Below are positions 56,721-64,000 of a stretch of 64,000 nt of DNA, one piece after another. The stretch's first letter is position 1; every line of letters begins with the position of its first letter. The stretch covers positions 1-64,000 of the forward strand of contig NZ_SNUA01000017.1 in assembly GCF_004360225.1 (NCBI RefSeq), read 5' to 3'. The DNA comes from Alcanivorax sp. 24. GTDB taxonomy: Bacteria; Pseudomonadota; Gammaproteobacteria; Pseudomonadales; Alcanivoracaceae. Both the position numbers and the translations under genes were made by a program. The notes beneath the pieces are model-generated. The model made no database searches and was not told the origin of the DNA. It was given only the letters and a program-made list of their open reading frames with translations.

Positions 56721-56971
56721 GGCGTCACCTCCTACACGAAACCACAATGTAGGTACGTTACTATATTTATTGAAGGCTGTCCACAGATAGCTGGTTGTCT
56801 ATCGTGCCGAAGGCAACAGGCGGCACGTGGGGTCATCCTGAGGCACGTCAACCCTGTTCCCAGCGACGTCTTCCCTGTTTCCACTCCGAATTGCTTTTTG
56901 ATGTTTTCCCTGTCCACCTCAAAAGCCAAGCCCATCTGATTCCAGGGCTAGAGGCGGGTGAGCAACCTGAC
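56721..56971. other. Spacer upstream of the TA pair
   Basis: 251 bp without a gene. It must hold the promoter of the Phd-VapC pair (minus strand); TACGTTACTATATTTATTG near 56751-56770 is AT-rich and a candidate, but no clear hexamers were assigned. Confidence 0.3.
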
Positions 56972-57601
56972 TCAATCCCTCTCCACCACTTTGGCGGGCA
57001 CGCCCACCACAGTCACATCATTCGGGATATCCGAAACCACCGCCGCACCGGCACCCACCATCACATTCCGGCCAATGATAACGCCCTGGCGAACACAGGC
57101 CCCGATACCAATCCAGGAGCCCTCTCCAACCGTTACATTGCCAGCAAGATTTGCTCCGGGGCTGATATGAACGCCTTCAGCCAGGCGACAATCGTGATCC
57201 ACCGTCGCACCAGTATTAATAATGCAGCCGTCGCCAAGATCGGCGCGGACATTGACGATAGCCCCGCCAAAAATAACGCACCCCTCGCCAATAGAGGCGT
57301 AACGACTCACCACGGAGGCAGGATGAACAACGCTGGTCAGCGGAACACCCGCATCCTTGAGAGCCGCCATCTTGGCAAGGCGAACTTCATTACGCCCGAT
57401 ACCCACAACCACAGCATTAAAGTCAGCACCTTCTTGGCGCAACATACGGGCGAAGTCGCCCACCACTGGCCACTCATCATTACGTTCCAGGCCCGGCCAG
57501 GCATCATCAAAAAAGCACACCTCGTCCCAACCGGCGCATAAGGCGGCATCAGCCACCACCTTGCCGTGCCCGCTAGCACCTAGGATCGCTAGTCGTCTCA
57601 T
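56972..57601 (-). CDS. PglD-type UDP-sugar N-acetyltransferase
   Basis: 209 residues. RRLAILGASGHGKVVADAAL is the UDP-sugar-binding N-terminus; a left-handed beta-helix follows (GCVIFGGAIVNVRADLGDGC, IINTGATVDHDCRLAEGVHI, WIGIGACVRQGVIIGRNVMV). The catalytic His is present in TVDHDC. It N-acetylates the 4-amino group of UDP-4-amino-sugar with acetyl-CoA, giving UDP-diNAcBac in the bacillosamine pathway. It follows the GT4-PglC fusion by 2 bp. The aminotransferase expected next is displaced by the toxin-antitoxin block. A paralogue lacking the His is at 37244-37858. Confidence 0.92.
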   Translation of the reverse strand: MRRLAILGASGHGKVVADAALCAGWDEVCFFDDAWPGLERNDEWPVVGDFARMLRQEGADFNAVVVGIGRNEVRLAKMAALKDAGVPLTSVVHPASVVSRYASIGEGCVIFGGAIVNVRADLGDGCIINTGATVDHDCRLAEGVHISPGANLAGNVTVGEGSWIGIGACVRQGVIIGRNVMVGAGAAVVSDIPNDVTVVGVPAKVVERD

Positions 57602-57603
57602 GG

Positions 57604-59442
57604 CTATTTCCCGGCCTTGTCGCCGCTACCCGTAAACTTCGGCATGGTCGCCTCCCCGCCATGGCTAATCCCATCCCGCTTCACCACCTTCAAAACGGTG
57701 AGAAACAGGATCTTGATATCCAGCCACAGGGAGCGATTCTCGACATACCAAACGTCGAGCTCGAACTTCTCATCCCAAGACAAGGCATTCCGGCCATTGA
57801 TCTGAGCCCAGCCGGTAATACCAGGACGCACTTCATGACGGCGATACTGGCGCTCGGAGTACAGGGGCAAGTACTCCATCAGCAGCGGACGAGGCCCGAC
57901 CAGGCTCATATCGCCCTTAATGACATTAATCAGTTCGGGTAACTCATCCAGACTCGTGGAACGCAGAAAAGCACCGAACCTGGTCAAACGCGCCTCATCA
58001 GGCAGCAGATCACCCTCCTCGTCCCGCTCATCCGTCATGGTGCGGAACTTCATCATCTTGAAGGGTTTTCCGTCGAGACCGGGCCTTTCCTGGGTAAACA
58101 GGATGGGAGAGCCGAGCTTCGACCGTACCATGATCGCAAGAACCAACAGCACGGGGGAAAGTACAAGTAGCCCCGCCGCGGAGGCCAAGAAGTCAAATGT
58201 ACGCTTAACCGGTTGAGACCGGTTCGTGACGAAGGTTTCCTCAAGCCACTGGACGAAACGTTCCCCCAAGATATTCCGATCAAAGCGTTCATGGGCCAAA
58301 GCCGATGCGGCCTGCGACATTGCCGACAACTGGTCCCGATGGTCGGCGAGATCAATCAAAGCATCCGCGAACGCACCCATATCATCGGGTGGCACCGCCA
58401 CACCAGCGCCGGAATCGTTCAACAATTCAGCCAGCCATCCAGGATAGTTATTGAGAACCGGCAGACCGGCCGAGATATAGTCGAAGAACTTATTGGGGGA
58501 TGTACCGAAATAGAAAGCAGGGACATTGGCCAGAACTTGAAGTCCCACATCCGCCCCTGACATCAATCCCGCCAACCGTTTCTTATCCACTGGATCGTGA
58601 AAGATCACATTGGTCAAGTCATCCTGTTTTGCGCGAGCCATCAGTTCCGGCTTAAGCTTGCCGTCCCCGACCAGTGCCAGTTTGATATCCTCCCGCCCTC
58701 TCGACTTCAGCTCTGCCGCGACATCCAAAACCGCCCCCAGGCCATTCGCCATACCGTGTGTTCCGGTAAAAATAGCCAGAAAATCGGACGACCCAACACC
58801 TTCCGGCCGCCATGGACTGTCCGAATCCGCGAAGATATCGAAGTCACACCCATTGGGGATCATCGCAATTCGATCCTCCGGGATGCCACGACTCATGATG
58901 CCTTCAGCCATTCCTGGCGCCAACGCGATCAGACGATGCGCGGAATGGTAGGAACACCATTCCAGAACGGACATTAGCCATAACACGGCAGGATTCTTGA
59001 TCACGCCCATGGCTTTAGGCAATTCAGGCCAAAGGTCCCGGACTTCAAAAACAAAAGCCTTACCACGCAACCAACGAGCGAAAATACCTGGAATCCCCGC
59101 TGTCAGCGGCGTCGTGGTGGCAAAAACCACGTCATACTGCTTCGTCATGGCCACCCAGATGCTACGCAAGGCAAACAGCAGGAACATCAACGAGCGCTTA
59201 AGAAAGCCATCGCTATTGGAGTAGGCCAGATTAAACTCAATGATGTTGATGCCATCAACAACACCTTCCCGGCGTCCGCGCGCGAATGGCGATTCGAGCC
59301 CGGTATTGCCTCCACCATAGGAGCCGCAAACCATGGTAACGTCATGACCTGCCTTGATCAGCCGTCGTGCCATTTCGTAGGAGCGAATGCCGGTTGAACC
59401 CTTGGGGGTGGAGAAATGTTGGTGGAAATACAAAACGTGCAT
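57604..59442 (-). CDS. Bifunctional glycosyltransferase (GT4) fused to PglC-type phosphoglycosyltransferase
   Basis: 612 residues. Residues 1-400 are a GT4 enzyme: [60 protein letters not shown] and [18 protein letters not shown] (E/SAGxP loop). From about 413 comes a small sugar phosphotransferase: [68 protein letters not shown] and [18 protein letters not shown]. The second half starts a glycan on undecaprenyl phosphate and the first half probably adds the second sugar, so one polypeptide does two consecutive steps at the membrane. Tight operon with both neighbours. Confidence 0.93.
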   Translation of the reverse strand: MHVLYFHQHFSTPKGSTGIRSYEMARRLIKAGHDVTMVCGSYGGGNTGLESPFARGRREGVVDGINIIEFNLAYSNSDGFLKRSLMFLLFALRSIWVAMTKQYDVVFATTTPLTAGIPGIFARWLRGKAFVFEVRDLWPELPKAMGVIKNPAVLWLMSVLEWCSYHSAHRLIALAPGMAEGIMSRGIPEDRIAMIPNGCDFDIFADSDSPWRPEGVGSSDFLAIFTGTHGMANGLGAVLDVAAELKSRGREDIKLALVGDGKLKPELMARAKQDDLTNVIFHDPVDKKRLAGLMSGADVGLQVLANVPAFYFGTSPNKFFDYISAGLPVLNNYPGWLAELLNDSGAGVAVPPDDMGAFADALIDLADHRDQLSAMSQAASALAHERFDRNILGERFVQWLEETFVTNRSQPVKRTFDFLASAAGLLVLSPVLLVLAIMVRSKLGSPILFTQERPGLDGKPFKMMKFRTMTDERDEEGDLLPDEARLTRFGAFLRSTSLDELPELINVIKGDMSLVGPRPLLMEYLPLYSERQYRRHEVRPGITGWAQINGRNALSWDEKFELDVWYVENRSLWLDIKILFLTVLKVVKRDGISHGGEATMPKFTGSGDKAGK

Positions 59443-59443
59443 A

Positions 59444-61297
59444 TCAGAAACTCAACTCAGTAATCAGCTTTCCGGCCTTGGCCACTTCCACCTCCAATAC
59501 GGGCAGAGGCGTTTTTTGCGAGTAATACCGGGATTCCCAGCCTTCAACCAACTCACAACGCACTAATGGTTGGCTGGCAGTAATACGTAACCTGCACCCA
59601 TGCCCTTCCAGATAACCACCGTTCGGCTCTTCATCCTTCCAATGCCATTCACCAGGTGCAAGCCGCCAACGTAAAACTGCCGCCTTTTCAAAACCACGGA
59701 TCTCATCGGTAACGGTTAAAATGCGGTCCGTTAAGGTCACCATTCGGTAATGATTGGCGCCTTTCCAGTCGCTATACCCCGCCCCCGCACGAATACCTCC
59801 AGCACTTTCCTCCAGAGGAAGCACTTTCTCCGCTTTCGGCCATGCCCCGAACAGAAAACGACTGAGCCTTGGCATGGCATCGCGCCCGTCGAACTGAACC
59901 GTATTATGGGCGGCCGAACCTGGAAAATAGCTTTGCCACGGCTCATCACAGTTGTAACTGTATGAGCCACCATCACGCAGCAGGTTAAGCCCGCCCCGCC
60001 AGAAATCCACATGGAGCAGATCCGACTGGCCAGGGCGGAAACGAAAACGAGGGTAGCGCAGCAGTGCCATTACCTTGCTCCGGCGCATCACCACATAGCC
60101 ACCATGATCATACTGATGTGATTCAGCGTAGCTCACAGACTCATCAGGTAACGACACTTTCAACCAGTGCAGTGGAGTGTCGTATTCCCCCGGCGTGGAG
60201 TAAGCCCTCACGCCTGCAAACAATACCGAAGCCAGCTGCACGGAGGGCCGAACATCTCGATAGTCAGTGTCAGCCAAAGGAAGCAAACGGGCACCGTCAT
60301 TAGCCCCCAAATTCGGCGTATCCCCACTATCGGGAGAGACCATGTTCCCCAGCCATGCGGTGGCGGCTGTCAGTTTGTCAATCAATTCATTCGAAAATGC
60401 CGGAAGGTTCAAAGTACGCCGCCAAATCTCCGCCATCGAATAGCTATCCAGCATGACCCTGTGATAGTTCAAGGAGTACTGGCTAAATGAACCATCCTTT
60501 TCGATCAGCCGCCTGGCTCGGTTCTCCAGCCACTTTCTACCCATCGCCCTCCAGCGACGAGCATCGATGTCCTCTTCGAATAGAACCGCCAGCCAACTCC
60601 CCCCAATGAATAATGCCGTAGCTTCCGAAGTGCCGTGGTTGTTATCCTGCGCAATCGCATATTGGATGGTGGGCGCTATGCGCTTCAGGTGGACCCGAAG
60701 TAGATCCACCAAACCAAAAGCAGGCCCACTGATCTGCCTCAATATATGAGCGGCCATCGCCAGATGCATAACCCGAATGGACGCTTCCTGCCCACACTTC
60801 CAGTTTGCACCGATATAAGGGGGGTTCTGCTCACACCAGTTCCGTAACCAGACGTTCAGGTTATCCAGGGCATCATCGTCCCCCGCCGCCACCTGGCGGG
60901 CAAACATCAGCACCCAATCGAAACGGGAAGCTTCCCAGACCCCTTTGATATCACCAAGGCCATCGACAAAGTCGGGTATTTGCCACCATGGAAGGCGAGG
61001 AGCAGCACCGCCGGTAATGATGCTCCTGTGCCAATCAGGCCCGCCATTCGACAAATCATAGTCGGCGGGCAGACCAAAGGCAGAAAGTTCCGCAATGTCA
61101 AAATCGGGTACGGGCGGATCACTGGCCATCCGCCGGGACACAACAGGCAAGAAGAACGGTGTCGCGGGCTGATCCGCCGCTATCTTCCTGACCGGATTCC
61201 AACCAAAGCGCAATCCAAGACGATAAAACAAAGCGCGACCGATATTGATCGTGCCCAGATTCCAGGCAGTGATGATCTTAAGAGCGAGAGGGTTCAT
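59444..61297 (-). CDS. Heparinase II/III-like protein
   Basis: 617 residues. The N-terminal alpha/alpha toroid has [40 protein letters not shown], and [20 protein letters not shown] (an NNH motif near the active site). [20 protein letters not shown] follows. The C-terminal beta-sandwich has [40 protein letters not shown] and [11 protein letters not shown], with His typical of Hepar_II_III. No signal peptide is seen, so it may act in the cytoplasm, or the N-terminal hydrophobic [20 protein letters not shown] could anchor it. Such genes recur in O-antigen clusters with the two-domain oxidoreductase upstream, which it overlaps by 4 bp. Lyase activity is unproven. Confidence 0.88.
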   Translation of the reverse strand: MNPLALKIITAWNLGTINIGRALFYRLGLRFGWNPVRKIAADQPATPFFLPVVSRRMASDPPVPDFDIAELSAFGLPADYDLSNGGPDWHRSIITGGAAPRLPWWQIPDFVDGLGDIKGVWEASRFDWVLMFARQVAAGDDDALDNLNVWLRNWCEQNPPYIGANWKCGQEASIRVMHLAMAAHILRQISGPAFGLVDLLRVHLKRIAPTIQYAIAQDNNHGTSEATALFIGGSWLAVLFEEDIDARRWRAMGRKWLENRARRLIEKDGSFSQYSLNYHRVMLDSYSMAEIWRRTLNLPAFSNELIDKLTAATAWLGNMVSPDSGDTPNLGANDGARLLPLADTDYRDVRPSVQLASVLFAGVRAYSTPGEYDTPLHWLKVSLPDESVSYAESHQYDHGGYVVMRRSKVMALLRYPRFRFRPGQSDLLHVDFWRGGLNLLRDGGSYSYNCDEPWQSYFPGSAAHNTVQFDGRDAMPRLSRFLFGAWPKAEKVLPLEESAGGIRAGAGYSDWKGANHYRMVTLTDRILTVTDEIRGFEKAAVLRWRLAPGEWHWKDEEPNGGYLEGHGCRLRITASQPLVRCELVEGWESRYYSQKTPLPVLEVEVAKAGKLITELSF

Positions 61298-63426
61298 TGG
61301 CTTCTTAGTTGATCCACCACATCCAGAGTAATTGCGGCGACCTCAAACAACTCGTTAACGGCAATGGGGGCCGGTCCACCCGTCTCAATCGCCGACAAAA
61401 AGGCTGCCGCACAGGCATTCTGGCCTTTATCCTGCCGCCAGAGATTCATCTTCTTAAAGCCCGCCCAACCGAAGCCCCGCAGCTTGCGGAAGTTGTCCAG
61501 CTGCAAAACCTTTCCAGCGGCAAACACCTCAACTCGCTCCTTAGGGAAGCTCGCCGCACCGTTGGCCAAATAGTGGATAGTACCGAAAGAGCCATCAGCA
61601 AAGCCCAAGGTGATCGCCGCCTTATCCTCAGTAATAGCTATGCCTGGTACCTCGCCCATCCCGCGGGCCTGTACTGAAACAATTTCCGAACCCGCTAGAA
61701 ACCGCATCAGGTCGATAAAATGACAAGCCTCACCAATGATCCGACCACCGCCCACCTCAATATCTTGGGTCCAGTGATCAGCAGGAATAGCCCCTGCATT
61801 CATCGTCATAATGAAGGATTTAGGCTCTGAGATCGGCTCCAAGAGAGATTTCATCTTCTGGATCTGAGGAGAAAAGCGGCGGTTAAACCCGACCATTAAC
61901 ATTGGCGCCTGTGCACCTTTACGTTCATAGGCCTCTTGAACGAGTTCAAGGTCCTTCCGATTTACCGCCAGGGGCTTCTCAACAAAAACATGTTTACCGG
62001 CATCCAGAGCCGAGGCGACAAAACTCGCGTGGGAATTGTGACGGGTTACGATGGCTACCGTATTGATATCCGGGTTGTCCAGCATACCCTGGGTATCCGT
62101 GGTTGCATGAGCGAACCCGGCTTTCTCACCATGAATGACACCATTAACGCCGCCAGAAGTGGAGATGGTGTGCAACTGGGCCCCAGCTTCTTTAAAGGCG
62201 GGGATCAACATCCGAGAAGCGTAATTGCCCGCCCCGATAAAACCAACAACGGGCTTCGCCGGATCGACAACCCCACCGTCTGAAAGGGCTACAGAGCGGA
62301 TGTTCCGGCTCTCGACATCACTGGAATAGTTCAGAATGATGCCGAGCGCCGACTTATCAGAAGTCAGAAGGTCATAGGCCTTGGGTGCATCCTCGAATTC
62401 AAACCGGTGGGTAATCAACGGCTTAACATCCAGCCGCCCACTGGCCATCATATCCAAAACGGCTTCGAAGTTACGCTGCTCCGTCCAGCGTACAAAACCC
62501 AGCGGGTAATCGTTACCCTGCTCTTCATAGGAAGGATCGTAACGACCGGGGCCATAGGAACAGGATACCTGGAAAGAAAGCTCCTTTTCATAGAAGTCCG
62601 CGCGGTTCAATTCCAGGCCAGTGACACCGACAAGGACGATACGGCCACGCTTACGGCTCATCCGTGCCGCCTGAATAACCGGATCACTTTGTTTCGTCGA
62701 GGCAGTAATAATAACGCCATCCACACCATTACCACGACTGAACGCCATGCCCGCCGCAACAGGGTCTTGGCCTTTACCTGGGTTGCAAATCTCGGCACCG
62801 AATTGAGCAGCCAACGCAAGTTTCGAGTCATCAAAATCGATCGCAAGCACGCGGCAGCCGTGTGCACGTAATAACTGAACGGTCAACAGCCCAATCAAAC
62901 CAACGCCGGTTACTACGAAGGCCTCGCCCAAAGTAGGTTGCGCCAATCTGATCCCCTGCAAACCGATACTGGCGACAACCGTGAAAGAAGCTTCTTCATC
63001 ACTCACTTCATCAGGAATTTTGGCGCAAAGGTTTTTGCTTACGCGGACCATATCGGCATGGGGGCCATTGGAAACCACGCGGTCCCCTACTTTGAAGTCG
63101 TTAACTTTCTTGCCAACCTCGGAAATGCTCCCCACATTGCAATAACCCAGAGGAAGCGGCTGCGCCAGCTTGGATTTTACGGCATCCACCGTTGTCATAA
63201 GGCCATCGGTCTGAACCTTCTCAATAACCATTTTGACCTTCTCTGGCTGTTGCCGGGCTTTATCCAGATAAGAGGCACGGCCGAAATCAACCAGCATCCG
63301 CTCGGTGCCCGCGGAAATCAGTGATGCCGTTGTCGAGACAAGTACCGATCCCGTGCCAACTGAGGGTGAAGGAGAATCCGTAATTACCGTACCGCCCTTG
63401 GCCATATCCTGAAGAATTTGTTTCAT
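61294..63426 (-). CDS. Two-domain oxidoreductase (Zn-ADH-like MDR plus GFO/IDH/MocA)
   Basis: 710 residues. Residues 1-370 are a medium-chain dehydrogenase (GSVLVSTTASLISAGTERML, FKVGDRVVSNGPHAD, FVVTGVGLIGLLTVQLLRAH). The Cys zinc ligands of classical ADH are not obvious. From about 390 a second Rossmann domain begins with VVGFIGAGNYASRMLIPAFK and continues as AIVTRHNSHASFVASALDAG KHVFVEKPLA, with EKP typical of GFO/IDH. WTQDIEVGGGRIIGEACHFI DL carries the GGG..GE..HFxD block. Fusions of this kind occur beside heparinase-like genes in polysaccharide loci and presumably oxidise a nucleotide or polymer-linked sugar. The substrate is unknown. Confidence 0.9.
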   Translation of the reverse strand: MKQILQDMAKGGTVITDSPSPSVGTGSVLVSTTASLISAGTERMLVDFGRASYLDKARQQPEKVKMVIEKVQTDGLMTTVDAVKSKLAQPLPLGYCNVGSISEVGKKVNDFKVGDRVVSNGPHADMVRVSKNLCAKIPDEVSDEEASFTVVASIGLQGIRLAQPTLGEAFVVTGVGLIGLLTVQLLRAHGCRVLAIDFDDSKLALAAQFGAEICNPGKGQDPVAAGMAFSRGNGVDGVIITASTKQSDPVIQAARMSRKRGRIVLVGVTGLELNRADFYEKELSFQVSCSYGPGRYDPSYEEQGNDYPLGFVRWTEQRNFEAVLDMMASGRLDVKPLITHRFEFEDAPKAYDLLTSDKSALGIILNYSSDVESRNIRSVALSDGGVVDPAKPVVGFIGAGNYASRMLIPAFKEAGAQLHTISTSGGVNGVIHGEKAGFAHATTDTQGMLDNPDINTVAIVTRHNSHASFVASALDAGKHVFVEKPLAVNRKDLELVQEAYERKGAQAPMLMVGFNRRFSPQIQKMKSLLEPISEPKSFIMTMNAGAIPADHWTQDIEVGGGRIIGEACHFIDLMRFLAGSEIVSVQARGMGEVPGIAITEDKAAITLGFADGSFGTIHYLANGAASFPKERVEVFAAGKVLQLDNFRKLRGFGWAGFKKMNLWRQDKGQNACAAAFLSAIETGGPAPIAVNELFEVAAITLDVVDQLRSQ

Positions 63427-63473
63427 CTAATTCCCTTCAACGCCTTTTCGTCAAAATAGAAATAAAAAAAGCC
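63427..63473. other. Gap between CapK-like gene and two-domain oxidoreductase
   Basis: 47 bp, AT-rich; it contains the oxidoreductase leader with AAGGGAAT before the ATG. Confidence 0.4.
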
Positions 63474-64000
63474 TCACAGCTCATCAATCAGTAACGAAAC
63501 CTTTCCCGATTTTGTTTTTTTAGGTTCGGAGACCACAAAAAAATCAAAGTCCACTAAAACATCACTAAAATCAAAACCCCTTACAACATCCGTCATACTT
63601 ATATCTTTTCCTATCAAAACAACAAAAATTTTTGCCACCCCCTTTCTCTGCTGCGACACTTGAACACTAGAACAAAAATTGAAAGCCGAATGGTGGCGCC
63701 CAAAAATAAGCGCGGTAAGAAACACTTTATTTCCATTTCGGTCAAATATATATTCCCCTGATCGCCCCCGTGAAACAGAGAAAGACTCCAAAAGTTCGCC
63801 TAAAAAAACAGGGGCCACAAGATCACCAGTATCATACCTAATTAAAGGCGAGGCGTAATTATAATAAGATGTCCCCAAAAGATGATGTTGCCCCTCAAAA
63901 GACAGAGCCTCACAAAAACCATAAGTTTGAAACGGATAATAGACGCCATGCGCCCCGACCAATTCCCTAGCCAAAACAGCTCGCTCCGTATGACCATACC
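63474..64000 (-). CDS. CapK/PaaK-like adenylate-forming enzyme, C-terminal part (runs off window)
   Basis: The minus strand is open from the window edge (YGHTERAVLARELVG) to the stop at 63474. YGHTERA, then YYNYASPLIRYDTGDLVAPV and SGRSGEYIFDRNGNKVF-type segments are the PaaK-family C-terminal core (Y..TE ... PliRYdtGD ... GR..e.i). The end KTKSGKVSLLIDEL retains the C-terminal Lys region. Members in polysaccharide loci (CapK) are adenylate-forming enzymes of uncertain substrate. The sequence is visibly more AT-rich than the genes downstream, which suggests recent acquisition. Confidence 0.8.
   Translation of the reverse strand, partial: YGHTERAVLARELVGAHGVYYPFQTYGFCEALSFEGQHHLLGTSYYNYASPLIRYDTGDLVAPVFLGELLESFSVSRGRSGEYIFDRNGNKVFLTALIFGRHHSAFNFCSSVQVSQQRKGVAKIFVVLIGKDISMTDVVRGFDFSDVLVDFDFFVVSEPKKTKSGKVSLLIDEL

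Overview
The window comes from a GC-rich gammaproteobacterium, most likely a relative of Pseudomonas or Alcanivorax. The order uvrB, aspartate aminotransferase, tRNA-Asn and then surface-polysaccharide genes is the arrangement known around the O-antigen locus of Pseudomonas aeruginosa. Intergenic spaces are full of Pseudomonas-type REP hairpins. Species cannot be fixed from the sequence alone.

Layout. 0-11.7 kb is a polymorphic-toxin island. It holds a 2428-residue secreted SpvB/Rhs protein with an Imm32-like immunity gene and a small secreted companion. Downstream lies a displaced second Rhs C-terminus with its own toxin-like tail and immunity-like gene, bracketed by IS4 remnants and short inverted-repeat elements. 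11.8-16.5 kb is conserved chromosome: cysZ, uvrB, aspC and tRNA-Asn with a decayed second copy. 16.7-30.4 kb is a galactofuranose-polysaccharide cluster. It has a WbaP-like initiating transferase on the + strand and a tight ten-gene minus-strand operon: galU, a UDP-sugar dehydrogenase homologue, pgi, algC, a TPR-fused ABC permease, its ATPase, a sulfotransferase-like protein, a GlfT2-like transferase, glf and a family 2 glycosyltransferase. 30.7-39.7 kb holds an MFS transporter and a MocR regulator (divergent), wbpM/pglF, a candidate CsrA-binding small RNA, a DUF218 protein, a PglD-like protein and galE. 40.5-47.9 kb is a catabolic and transport unit: acyl-CoA ligase, thiolase-like protein, DUF35 protein and a three-part TRAP transporter. 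48-64 kb is a second polysaccharide cluster on the minus strand: a CapK-like adenylate-forming enzyme (cut by the window end), a two-domain oxidoreductase, a heparinase-like protein, a GT4-PglC fusion, PglD, a DegT aminotransferase and an O-antigen ligase.

How they fit together. WbpM/PglF, the DegT aminotransferase, PglD and the PglC domain form a plausible route from UDP-GlcNAc to a diacetylbacillosamine-type first sugar. GalU, GalE and Glf supply UDP-Gal and UDP-Galf to the ABC-exported galactan. Accessory insertions split the second cluster: a toxin-antitoxin block (AbiEi with a deleted AbiEii, an orphan addiction-module protein, Phd-VapC) sits between PglD and the aminotransferase, and an unrecognised two-gene unit between the aminotransferase and the ligase is flanked by 70-bp direct repeats.

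The most unusual sequence feature is three tandem arrays of paired REP hairpins with different unit lengths (120, 92 and 91 bp). The 92- and 91-bp consensus units lack stop codons in all six frames and so create long false ORFs.
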